DNA from: Desulfocucumis sp964643075
GTDB lineage: Bacteria; Bacillota; Desulfotomaculia; Desulfotomaculales; Desulfocucumaceae
DNA: 64,000 nt
Reading direction: 5' to 3'
Assembly (NCBI GenBank): GCA_964643075.1
Contig: CAZXQO010000019.1
Location: forward strand, 1 to 64,000
Part shown: positions 51,001 to 61,500 of the stretch, piece after piece
Layout: every line of letters begins with the position of its first letter
Numbering within the stretch: the first letter of the stretch is position 1
Program-made: the position numbers and the translations under genes
Notes under the pieces: model-generated
What the model was told of the DNA's origin: nothing
Database searches by the model: none
The model's input: only the letters and a program-made list of their open reading frames with translations

Positions 51001-52553
51001 CCTCCGGGCAAAGAGTGCGCAAGGTGGTCGTGTTCCCCAATGATTTCAGAAAGGAACGGATTTACCTGGGATCTGTAGAAATTTACCGGGAGATTTCCGG
51101 CGCTACAGTTACCCTTGAGAGAGAGACGCTGCATGTCATGGACGACAGGCGGCGGATTGCCCTGGTGGATACCAAGACCAGAGAAAACAGTAAAGACATA
51201 AGCGACTTGCAGCCCCTCGCCAGATACCAGATGGACAACCACCTGGGAACGGCCTGTGTTGAACTGGACGATGCGGCCCGGGTGATCTCTTACGAGGAAT
51301 ATTATCCCTTCGGCAGCACCTCGTACCAGGCCAGGCGCACCAGCGGGGTGGAGGTGCCCGAAAAGCGCTACCGCTACACCGGCAAGGAACGGGATGAGGA
51401 GACCGGGCTGTACTATCATGGCGCGCGCTACTATGCCCCATGGCTGGGAAGGTGGGTGAGCTGCGACCCGGCGGGGCTTGTGGATGGTCTCAATCTCTAT
51501 TGGTCAAATGCAGATAATCCCGTGAGGCTGGTGGATAAAACCGGGTATGCGGGTGTTGAAACAGAGTATGTAAAACCAACTGTGCTCGAACATTTGAGGC
51601 AAAACAATATCCCATTTGTTACTGAACTTGAATTTGAATGCCTTGACAGTAATGGGAAAGCAGTTGTTAAAGGAAGATTTGACGTGGCGTTCCTTGATCC
51701 GCGTTCAAATCAACTGGTGGTTCCTGAACTAAAGGGACTCGATCCGGAAGCTCTTACCAAGAATCAAGAGATATATAAGCCCCTGCTTGAGTCAAATGAA
51801 GGAGCGCATATTCGCATTACATCATCTAAAGGAGTTCGTCTTGGTATACAAAAAGGCAGTGTTCTCAAAATAACCGGTGAGAACTATATGGTTGTAAGTG
51901 CTGAAAACCTTAAAGATTTTGGTGCGGCGCTTGAGGAAATTACTGGTGGAAAACCGATCAAACACTCCTTCCTCGACCGGGGTGTCATGCATTTTTTTAA
52001 GACAACCGAGGCATTTAAAGAGTTTTTATCTAAAAAAGGGATGTCATTTTTAAAGGATGAATCGGGCCATATGGACCCGTATGCATTGGCTAAAGGTGTT
52101 GGTGCAGTTGCAAGAACCGGGTACACGTGGGCAAAAGCCGGGGTTCAAGTTGGAGCGAGGACATTTATTCCCGGCTATGCAGAAATAGAAGCGGCTGGCA
52201 ACGGTAGCGCAGTTGCTGGTTTAACAACTATGGCGCAGTATACTGTGCAACTGGCCCGGCAATATGGAAGCCAGGCTCTTACAGCTGGGGGTGCAGCCAT
52301 TACAACAGCGGCAGGAGCCGCAAAAGGAGCTGTGGCAGCGTTGACTGCAGAGGTTTCTGCAGGAGCGGCAGCTACAGCTGCAGTTACCACTGCCGCTGTT
52401 GTAGCTGCCGCGGGAGCAGTTACATGGGCTGTCGAAGATACACGCCGGGCGCTCAAAGGTGAAAAAACAATGACCGATGTAGCCATGGAAACATGGGGCA
52501 GCAAGGGGTTTGTCGGTACACTAAGCGCGTTTTGGCAACAAATAAGACATTAA
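45036..52553 (+). CDS. fused TcB-TcC toxin with nuclease-like tip
   Basis: A 2505-aa protein. Order: SpvB-type domain from ~45 (GGGALKGIDEKFTVNAANGT), VCBS/FG-GAP-like repeats ~550-690 (DLNGDGMPDMLVS, DISGDGLTDIVRI), TcdB middle domains, then many RHS/YD repeats (YEYNPLTFRVKHI, YTYDKAGNM). The RHS core is RYRYTGKERDEETGLYYHGA and GRWVSCDPAGLVDGLNLY (D2144) at the self-cleavage site. B and C parts, usually separate genes, are fused into one cocoon. The tip (~2165-2505) has D2216 and E2231-L-K2233, a PD-(D/E)XK nuclease pattern, then an Ala-rich hydrophobic region. GGGAGG precedes ATG. The TcA gene follows after 16 bases. Confidence 0.9.
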   Translation: MESQEQLRSRNSSIGKSDALPGKSSLKAGSETEHHQSAPQITLPKGGGALKGIDEKFTVNAANGTCSFSIPLPLSKSRSDFAPSLALGYNSGSGNSAFGLGWGMELPSIQRKTDKQLPLYQDDNPESDVFMFGPEDLVPAMIQDQSGNWEYDDITTPSGFSVKRYQHRIESSFARIERIQIKGESGCFWKVTTRDNTVTLFGKSPQARIADPADDTRIFKWLPELSYDGKGNCIEYEYKPEDLVSVPLELHEKNRRLNPLPFTNKYLKRVRYGNKNPYYAPPAKPYNPDAPANPEYLFELVCDYFDHDQDQPLPGVQKAWECRFDPFSDYRAGFEIRTYRLCRRILFYNFFKELSSGPGPEPYLVHSLNLSYKHFQSPASDEAAICYTEADFITSVQQFSYRKNSLGAYDQKGLPPVEFQYHELEWNTEIKQIAPECVVNAPAGLSGNYQWVDFYNEGISGILTEQAGAWYYKSNLGNGSFSIARPVAPKPSLNGIAAGALQIQDLEASGKKYIVSHATALTGYFEQTDDEAWLPFRPFEKVPNIDLRDPNVKFIDLNGDGMPDMLVSEEDVFIWYPSQGTIGFDAPELAIKPLDEEQGPRIVFADGTQSIFLADISGDGLTDIVRIRNGELCYWPNLGYGKFGAKVNMSNAPIFDTPDAFNPSYLHLADISGTGATDILYLGRNRCRAWNNLSGNAWGDAREIEPFFPSEWPNQLSVVDLLGNGTACIVWSSPLPGYSGAPMRYIDLMGGKKPFIMCGYKNNLGKETSILYKSSSYYYLKDKQEGLPWITRLPFPVQCVSRVEVRETVTNACFVNEYRYRHGYYDHAEREFRGFGMVEHTDTETFDNFVKNAASNIVDVEPLHQPPVLTKTWYHTGAYVRHDTILKQFEPEYYRNTHFAEYRLPEPEIEIKTTKPYSLSAEELREAYRACKSMVLREEVYARDGTGQASQPYYTAEHNCWIGLLQPKQENRHAVFLVRESESINYHYERNPAEPRVAHTLHLEIDEVGNVKKSAGIVYPRARVNAGLPQEVKDEQARLGILLTENEFTSDIKTDAAYRLRLTAETSTYELTGKQPGGRFFTLAEVRDAVARAATFVPSGSGVQKRLLKRTRMLYLKNDLSGPLLLGKIESLGLVYETYKLALTTSMLNDIYDSRVNGNMLTEGGYRSSASLESLKLFPPAVAGEEWWVPSGTTGYSDNPEQHFYLPDRYIDPFNKTTRLTHDPDYHLYIMETEDALGNRTSVESFDFRVLAPEMVKDSNGNYSEVCFDILGLVVGTALKGKGDEADDLNDFRADLTQAEIDGFFTDPAAHGADLLQHATSRFVYDFSKSPTVAGVILRETHHQETLQTGVPSKLQYGFEYSDGLGHIAMKKAQAEPGVAKHLDAANHMVDVDTTPNLRWVGTGRTVLNNKGKPVKQYEPYFSATHRYENARELVEIGVTPVMYYDPVGRLIRTDFPNGTFSRVEFDAWLQKTYDANDTAKDSSWYEERNNGPLAADPAERDAALKTALHFDTPLEEHHDSMGRSVYSLAHNRFTDIDTGDVVEEQLSTFIKLDIEGNQQFIDDARNNRVIEYKHDMLGGAAYQHSMDAGEYRVLNDCLGKPIYQWNSKDAMLHFRYDALRRNTELAVTEAGRPAFTAKRTVYGESAPASQLGNLRGQAWKQYDGGGVVFYDGYDFKGNLMLSRRQLCVDYKQTTDWTDIAVVALEPAQYVSETSCDALNRPVLIKNPEKSVITYVYNEASLLNEVRVSVRGRPAEQYVQNIDYNEKGQRTGILYGNGVSTSYEYNPLTFRVKHILTTRDNGAGTLQDLWYTYDPSGNITRITDDAQQTIYYDGMVVRPDSDYTYDALYRLVRAAGREHEGQNLPVSQYDANRRFNSHPNDGSKMRSYVQYYTYDKAGNMLQMIHRAANNTAGNWTRTFTCQADNNRLDSTRVGSALPDPYQFDLHGNMISMPHLSAMNWNYENHLQSVNRSPNNQESDFNKAWYVYNASGQRVRKVVVFPNDFRKERIYLGSVEIYREISGATVTLERETLHVMDDRRRIALVDTKTRENSKDISDLQPLARYQMDNHLGTACVELDDAARVISYEEYYPFGSTSYQARRTSGVEVPEKRYRYTGKERDEETGLYYHGARYYAPWLGRWVSCDPAGLVDGLNLYWSNADNPVRLVDKTGYAGVETEYVKPTVLEHLRQNNIPFVTELEFECLDSNGKAVVKGRFDVAFLDPRSNQLVVPELKGLDPEALTKNQEIYKPLLESNEGAHIRITSSKGVRLGIQKGSVLKITGENYMVVSAENLKDFGAALEEITGGKPIKHSFLDRGVMHFFKTTEAFKEFLSKKGMSFLKDESGHMDPYALAKGVGAVARTGYTWAKAGVQVGARTFIPGYAEIEAAGNGSAVAGLTTMAQYTVQLARQYGSQALTAGGAAITTAAGAAKGAVAALTAEVSAGAAATAAVTTAAVVAAAGAVTWAVEDTRRALKGEKTMTDVAMETWGSKGFVGTLSAFWQQIRH

Positions 52554-52569
52554 AGGGGTGAAGTAAGCT

Positions 52570-55500
52570 ATGGTTCAATTCTCAATCTACGGAAGCGTGA
52601 TCGACACCAAGTCCCAGGGTGGCATTACAGGGCTGCAGGTGGAAGCCTGGAGCAAGGATGGGAACTCCCCGCATTTGATCGGAAGCGCTGAAACCGGCAA
52701 GGAAGGCAGGTTTGAAATCATCAGCAGTGAGCGCTACAATGAACTGTTTCAGGGCAGGGTTCACGGCGTCGTTTTTAAACTGTATTCCGGAGGCGAACTC
52801 ATTGCCGGCACGGATGATTTCAGCGTACGAAAAATCACAGGTGAAGGTGCGGAAGTCAGTATTGCTATTGATTACAGCCGGCATACCCCGGTCGGGGGCG
52901 CCGTCACCGTCAAAGGTTTCGTCTATCACCTGAATGCCAGCCCGGTGCAGGGGATCACCGTTGCTGCCCTGGAAAGGAGCCTGCGTAAGGATAACCTGAT
53001 TGGAAAGACCGAAACCGACGGAAGAGGCTGCTATGAGTTTACCTTCACCCCGCAGCAGTTCAAGCTGAATCCGGACAGCCCCGTTTTGCAACTGGAAGTA
53101 CTGGATCGCCAGGGAAAAGTGATCACGACTTCGGAAATGCTGCTTGATCTTAAAGAAATCAACAAAGTCCATTTTATAATTGACAGCCCTGATTATAAAG
53201 GCCTTTCCAGGTTTCAAAAAGCACTCCAGAGCATCAGTCCCCACGTGGGCGATGTGCAATACACTGAACTGGCTGAAAACGGGCGGCAGCAGGATATTTC
53301 ATACCTGTCCCGCCGGTCCGGCAAAACATTGCGGGAGGTTGACCGTTTTGTCAAGGCCAAGCAGTTCTCGGAACAGACAAAAATCCCGGCTGAAGCTTTC
53401 TACTCCCTTTTGAAAAAGAACCTCCCGGCCGACCTTAATGTCCTGCTGTGCCAGAAACAGGGCGTGATCGCGGCAGCCCTGGATCAGGCTGCCAAAAACA
53501 ACCTTATTGACACAGCGGTAGCCGAAAAGAAGGATGAGATCCTCGAACAGTTCGGCCGGGCACGGGTTGATTGGATGCTTAGCGCAAAGAGAGGGCAGGC
53601 TGAAGCTTCCCTGGGCGATATTTTAAGCCTGGCGACCAGCGATGCAAAACTGCACCGCAAGTTACTGCTCTCTTACATTTCTTTTGAGGGGGAGCCTAAA
53701 GATTTTTGGAACAACTTTAAAAAAGAGCTGGGAAATAAGGACCTGGTTGCAAAGATCCAGCTGACACTGCAGTTGGCATGGCTCACCGGAAATCAAACAG
53801 CGATCATGAAGTCGCTGCTAAGTGAGGAAAATCAGACGTTTCGGGATCTCCGGCCATACGCCAAATATGATTTACAGGATTGGCAGCAGCGGATTAATGA
53901 GGTTTCCCAGTCAGAAAAACGGCTTTGCGTACCGCCCGCCATCGAGGGGAAGGACGACCAGGAAAAAATCCGGAATTATGCCTCGGCTATGGCCCGGATC
54001 GTGCGCGATACAGTTCCCACTGCTGTCTTTGCCGCACGCCTGGAACGGGACAGCACCTCCAAGAGCCCCTTTGACGGGTGTAAATCCGAACTGTCGGCAT
54101 TCTTCAATAATAATCCGGATTTCGAGTTTATGAAGCACACCACCTACACCCTTACCGCCGGGGGTACCCTCTATAAATTTGACGGGGTCAAAGAAAAGGA
54201 CAAGCTGATTGGTGTACTGAAATCCATTCAGCGCGTCTTCAGGCTGGCACCCAGCTATGAAGCCGTGGCGGCACTGTATGCAGGCGGCCTGGATTCGTCT
54301 TTCGGGATCGCGCAGTTGCCCCGGCAACATTTTGTTGAGAAGTACGCCATGCCCTTGGGTGGAGAGGATACGGCCAGAGCCGTCTACCAGCAAGCGACAA
54401 AAACCTATATGACTGCCCTGGAGATATGTACCGAATTACACCCAAATCTGAACCTGGGTCCCTATGTCATCCCGCAACAGGGGATTCAGCCCGCGGGCGG
54501 CGCTGCCCCTCAGGATGATCAAGGCATACCAGAACCCGATCTGCGGACCATGTTCGGCAGCCTGGAACAATGCGATTGCGAGGAGTGCCAGACGGTCTAC
54601 AGCCCGGCGGCGTACCTGGTGGATATTTTGCACTTCCTGGAACAACGTGCTCCTGACGTATTCCAGGAACTCAAGAGAAGAAGGGGGGACCTGCTGGACA
54701 TAGATCTTAGCTGCAAGAATACCAACACCCCGCTTCCCTATGTCGACCTGGTGCTTGAGCGGCTGGAGCCTCTCGTCATGGTCCTCAAAGGCATCTACGG
54801 CAGCTTCATCCTGGCCGAGTCTTATCAGACGGTGGGCACTGCGGAAGAGTTAGCCGGCAATCCGGAACACTACAAGCGGTATTATAATCAGGACGGCAAG
54901 AAAGTCTACCAGGATGTATCGCAATCGGCGGCCGGGGCTTATAATTTTGTTAAAAATTCGGTTTTCCCTGCCGAGCTGCCCTTCAACCTTCCCCTTGAGG
55001 AAAGCCGCATCTACCTGAACCACCTGGGGATATCAAGGGCCGAGCTGATGCAGCAATTCCTTCCTGTAAATCAGTCTACCGATCGCTACGATCCCAGCGA
55101 CTATAACTGGGCGGCGGAATACCTGGGCATTTCTCCCCAGGAAGCGACTATTATTACTCAAATAGTGGATATGGGGGCCAGCATAGGCGTTTGGAATTTT
55201 TATGGTTTCGATAAAGCAAACGGCTTCACGCCCATTGCCGATCCCGCCAGTACCGGTCAAGTGATCACCGCCGGCAACTGGAATGACGTACTGGCCGGCA
55301 GGGTGGATGTGTTTCTGCAACAGACGGGCCTGCAGTATACGGAAATGCTGTACCTGTTGGATACCCGCTACGTCAACCCGGTTGATTCCTCCGGCAAGAG
55401 AAAGATTACCGTGGTGGCGAATTCGGAGAAAACCAGCGATCCTGTCACCTGCGTCCTTGAGTATTTGCAGCTGGCCGGCATGGAGCCGGGCGATTTAACA

Positions 55501-58500
55501 CGGATGCACAGGTTCATCAGGTTGTGGCGCAGGCTGGGCTGGAAGATGTACGAACTTGACATGGCAATCGCCTCCCTCTCCCGGCTTACGGAATCACCCT
55601 TGACCAGTTATTTCAATAGAAAAGATGATCTGGTCCAGTTGGCCTATGCTGTTTGGGCCTCAAAACAGTTTAATCTCTCCGTGGGAACGGTGGCTGCGTT
55701 CTGGGGCGATATTAATACAACTATCTACACCGACTATGACCGGGATGATCAGCCTGGAATAGCCTCGCTGTACGATGCACTGTTCAGGAACAAGGCTGTC
55801 ATCAACCCACCGGACCCAGCTTATGACGACATTTTTAACGGCATCGCCAAGAGTTTTGGGGGTCATTCCGCAGGCATCCTGGCAGCGGTTCAGATCACCG
55901 ATGCCGATTTGTCGCTCCTGACCAAGAACCTGAACATCGACACCAGCAGCACCAACACACTTACCCTGAGAGTGCTATCCAATCTGTACAGGCACGCAGT
56001 CCTGGCCAGGGCGCTGCATTTATCGAGCAAAGACTTTCTCACCGTCAAGGCTATAATCGGCCTGGATCCTTTCGGATCTCCCAGGGAAACTTTATCATTT
56101 GTCAGCATGCTGGATGCTATCAGAACCTCGAGCTTCAGCATTACCCAGCTTGACTACCTGCTGCGCCACCAATACACCGAGGACACCGGTGCTGCCCCCA
56201 CCGATCAGTCGATTACCCTGTTTTTGACTGATCTTCAAGCCGGGCTCAGGAAGATAGAGCTCAGTGCCGCACCGGGCACAACATCTGGTGCAGCTTCAGA
56301 TCTCTCAGGCACAACCCCCGACACGGCTCAGACCCGGGATGAATTAGTGCAGAGCAAGAAAAACCTCATCAAGCAGAAATTCGTTGAGGCGTTGAAACTG
56401 TCACCGGCAGCCGCAAAACTGCTGCTGGAGGAGACAGTGGTGAGCAGTTCGTCAAATCAATCCCGCTTGTTTATCGAAGATTTCATGGACGAAGCGTTTA
56501 TCTCGGGTGAAGCCACATCAGGCACCGCTTCCGGTGTGCTCACCCCCGACTTGTACCCCGCGCAGTATAACGGTTTTAGATTAATTGATAAAATCAGCGC
56601 TTTTATCACCGGCCTGAAAATTGCCGATGAGGAATTACCGTACATCGTTAAAAGTTACAATGAACTGGGTATAACAAACCTGGCGGCGCTGCCGCTGACA
56701 CCGACTGCCGGCGCTGCCTTCAGGGAATTCAAAAACCTGATCGACCTGGTCAGGGCCAGAGATATGCTGCCCTTTGGCACGCCGGGGCTAAGCGACATAT
56801 TCAAGCCCCTTTTCATGCATTCCCAGGACCCGGGCGGGAATGCCAAAGAGCGCTGGCTGGAGCAGTTAGAGCAGCGAACTCATTGGGGCGGCCTGGTGAC
56901 GGACCTGGTGGGCGACAAGGATGCCTTGCAAGGCGGGGGCATTCTGAAAACAAACTTCCCGGGTGACTTCAAAACCGGAAGCTTGCTGCTATTGATCGGA
57001 AAATGCAGGGATGCGGTGAAAAGGATCGGGTTATCTGCACATCAAATTGCCGCTGAGATCAGGGCAGATTTGGCAGATGCCGATTCACAGGCGGTGAAGA
57101 ACGCTGCTAAAGCCAGGCATGAGGAGAGCGAGTGGTACTCCATCGCCAAGCCGCTGCAGGATGTGTTGCGGGAGAAGCGGCGCCAGGCCCTGGTAGCCTA
57201 TGTGGTGGCGCATCCGGATCATCAGTCCAATCTGAGCTGGAGGAACATTAACGATCTGTATGAATACCTGCTGATCGACGTGGAGATGAGCCCCCTGCTG
57301 ATGACCTCCCGGATCAAACAGGCCATCAGCAGCGTGCAGCTATTTATTGACCGCGTGCTGATGAATCTCGAGCATGCCAACATGGACAAAACCACACCGC
57401 CATTGAAGCTCCACCCGGATCAGATCGATGAATGGGAGCAGTGGCGAAAGCTGTACCGAATCTGGGAGGCCAACCGGAAAATCTTCCTGTACCCTGAAAA
57501 CTGGCTTGAGCCGGAGCTGCGGGACGATAAATCGCCGTTCTTCAAAGAGTTGGAGGCCCAGCTGCGACAGAATGAACTGAGCCCGGAAAATGTGGAAGAC
57601 GCCTTCCTGGGATATCTGGAAAAATTGGATTCGGTGGCCCGGCTGGAGATCAAGTGCGTCTACCACCAGGTGGACGCCGATTACGACATCGACATTGTGC
57701 ACGTCATCGGCCGCACGTATGGCGCCCCCCACAAGTACTATTACCGCAAACTGGAAAACGGCGAATGGACTGCATGGGAGAAAGTCGAACTGGACATTGA
57801 GGGAGACCACCTGGCGCTGTTCGTCTGGAACCGCCGCCTGTACCTGTTCTGGCTGATGTTCACTAAAAAGGCGCAGGATGTCGATATCACAATATCACAG
57901 GGGGACAAATCCAGCGCAACTTCCGGTACATCTTCCGTCATATCTTACAATGAGGATTCTGACATCGGCCAAATGCAGCAGGGCTTTTATAGCGCCGAAG
58001 CTACCGGGGATTCTTCTTCCGGCACTACCCTGCCAAAGGCGCCGTTATACTGGCAGATACAGCTTGCCTGGAGCGAGCGCAAAAAAAATAAATGGCTGCC
58101 CAGGAAAATGTCAAAAGAGTCGATTAACTTTTCACCGTTTGTAAATTGTACGAACGAAGATGTTTTAAACGCCATTCGGGACAAATTTTACTTTTGTCTT
58201 TATCCGGCTGCCACGGAATTGAGATTTTTATTTCTGATGCAGTCGGAAGGAGTCAACGGTAGTATACCAAACACCTTGTATCAATTGGTGTGGGTGTATT
58301 TTTCTTTCAGGGATGGCAATAGCGACCCGGTTGCAATAAATTCTTATAATCCAAACAATTGCAAAACATATACGCTTCCAAAAAATATCTGCGGCAGTCA
58401 AATGATGTTGCGTCAAATAGATTCTCAAGAAGGATTATATTTTAGTAACGATGGCGCTTATCTCAGTTCTGCCCCGAATGGGTTATACAGGCTGGTTGTA

Positions 58501-61500
58501 CCCAGCAACGCTTTATTATTTGATAATCCCTTGGGTGATATCTTCTTCTTCCAGGACGACGTCAACACCTTTTTTGCACGCTATGAGTTGGAAGAAATGG
58601 AAGACAGCGTCAGTGCCAGCGGCAACACAACAGATCCCCTGAATCATAATGAACACTGGGTTTACAAGGACAACCAGATACCTGATCTGGCAGGGCCTGT
58701 TGAGGGATGGGAGGAGTTGGAGGATATCCTGTCGCAGTTCACCAATCCGGTTGATGAAGAAACTGCCCAGGGCGCCGCTATAATTAATTCGAGTGGCACT
58801 ACTATCAGCCTGAACGGAAAAACGTTTTCTGGCAGCGGGCTGGCCGCCACCCTCCAACAAGGTGCTTATCGAGCCGGGAAATATGATGCGGGTATAGTGA
58901 TGAAGCAGCCGCAGGCCGGAACCGGCAAAACCACACTGATGATGACCTGCGCGCCCTCTGTGCTGCGCGGTTTGGGCGGCAGCACATCCGCGCAAACCAG
59001 GGAGGCGTCTTATCACTACGAGCAGCGTCTTGCGTTTCATAGCCATTACCATCCACATGTTCAGACATTTATTGCGATGCTCAATGTTTATGGAGTGGAC
59101 GGCATGCTCAAACGCGCCCTGCCAACGCTTTTATCCTTCGAGGACACCATGAACTTTCCGAGCTGCTATGCTCCCAATAACGCAATCGTAAAAAGCTCTT
59201 TCCCCAGCGACCTGGTCGATTTCGATTATGGCGGCGCCTATTCCCAGTACAACTGGGAGCTGTTCTTCCACCTGCCCATGCTGGTGGCAACCCGCCTGAG
59301 CCAGGACCAGCGCTTTGAAGAGGCCCGCAAGTGGTTTCATTACGTGTTTGACCCCACCTGCAGCGAAGGCGGCGGCAAGGAACGGTTCTGGAGATTCAAG
59401 CCTTTCTATGACCTGGCCGGTAAAAAGATTGAAACGCTGGACGACCTTATGACAAATGCTGCGGAATTGGCTGAACAGGTTGACAAGTGGATGCAGGATC
59501 CCTTCAAGCCCCATGTCATCGCACGGATGCGCAGGCTGGCATATATGAAAAACGTGGTGATGAAGTATATCGACAACCTGCTGGCATGGGCGGACCAGTT
59601 GTTCCGCCGAGATACAATTGAAGCAATCAACGAGGCTACCCAGCTTTACGTGCTGGCTGCCAAAATACTTGGCGAGCGGCCCCAGCGTGTGCCCCCCAGA
59701 GCCAGGCCAAAGGTGCAGTCCTACAGTAAGCTTGATACTGATCTGGACCTCTTTTCCAATGCCATGGTGGATATCGAGCTTTTCATCCCGCCTTCCGCCC
59801 CGGCGAATACTAACAACAATTCGGGCAACAGCCTCGGCCGGATGGCGTACTTCGGCCTGGCCAAGAATGAAAAGCTGCTGGAATACTGGGACGTTGTGGC
59901 TGACCGGCTGTTCAAGATCCGCAACTGCATGAATATCGAAGGAATTGTGCGCCAGTTGCCTCTGTTTGAGCCGCCTATCGATCCCGGACTGCTGGTTAAG
60001 GCTGCCGCTGCCGGTATGGACCTGGGCAGCATCCTGAACGACCTGAGCGCCAATACTCCGTATTACCGCTTTAATTTCATGCTGCAAAAAGCTCTGGAGT
60101 TGTGCAATGACGTAAAGTCACTGGGCGGTGTCCTACTGTCAGCATTGGAGAAAAAAGATGCGGAGGCACTCGCCCTGCTGCGCCAGAGCCATGAGATGAA
60201 TATGCTTGATGCCATACGGTACGTCAAGGAACGCCAGGTAGAGGAGACGAAGGAAAACCTGGATGCGCTCAACAAGACAAGAATAGTTGTCCAGGGCAAG
60301 CTTACTTACTACAGCAGCCGGCCCTACATGAACAACTACGAATCCCAGCATCTTAATTCCATGCAAACCGGTTTGATACTGCAGGGAGTGCAGGGCGGGA
60401 TCGAGACTCTGTCCACGTTCCTGTCCGCCCTGCCCGATATCAAGATTGGGGCGCCCACCGGCATGGGAGCCACCTATGGCGGCGCGAACCTGGGCATGGT
60501 TTTAAAAGCCTTCAGTTCTTATATGGGTATCATGATCGGCATCAACAACACCACCGGCGCTATGGCTGCCACGCAGGGGGGTTACCAGCGCCGGATGGAT
60601 GATTGGAAGTTCCAGGCTGACAGCGCCAAAAAAGAGCTGGCCCAGATTGACAAGCAGATCCTGGCGGCGCAGATCCGCCAGGCAATTGCTGAAAAAGAAT
60701 TGCAAAACCAGGAGATGCAGATTGAAAACGCCAGGGAAATTAACGATTTCATGAGCAACAAATACACTAACCAGGAGCTGTACGAGTGGATGGTCGGACA
60801 GGTGGCCACGGTCTATTTCCAGAGCTACCAGATTGCCTACGATCTGGCCAAGAAAGCGGAAAAATGCTACCAGTGGGAACTGGGTATTGAAGACAGCTCC
60901 TTCATCCAATTCGGTTACTGGGACAGCATGAGGAAGGGTCTGCTGAGCGGCGAAAAGCTCCAGTATGATTTGCGGCGTATAGAAGCTTCCTATCTGGAAC
61001 AGAACAAGCGGGAGTTCGAGCTGACCAAGCACATCTCCCTGGTCCTGCTGGACCCGGTGTCCCTGCTGGAGTTGCAGACCAACGGCAAATGCACAGTGCA
61101 TATTCCCGAAGTGCTGTTCGACCTTGACTACCCGGGGCATTACTTCCGCCGCATCAAATCGGTCAGCCTGAGCATTCCCTGCGTGGCAGGCCCTTACACA
61201 ACCATAAACTGCACCCTGAGGCTGAAGAATCACGCCACCAGAAAGAGAACGATGTTAAAAACATCAGGTGAGCCCTATGGAACCACCGACTACGCATCTG
61301 ATTCAGATCCCAGTACCGGCAGATTCCGGTATGTTCCCAATGAGAGCCAGTCGGTGGCCACCAGCAGTGCCCAGAACGACAGCGGTGTGTTCGAGTTAAG
61401 CTTCAGGGACGAGCGCTACCTGCCCTTTGAGGGCTGCGGGGTGATTAGCGCATGGGAGATCGGGCTGACTGAGGATCAGAACCTGCGTCAGTTCGATTAC

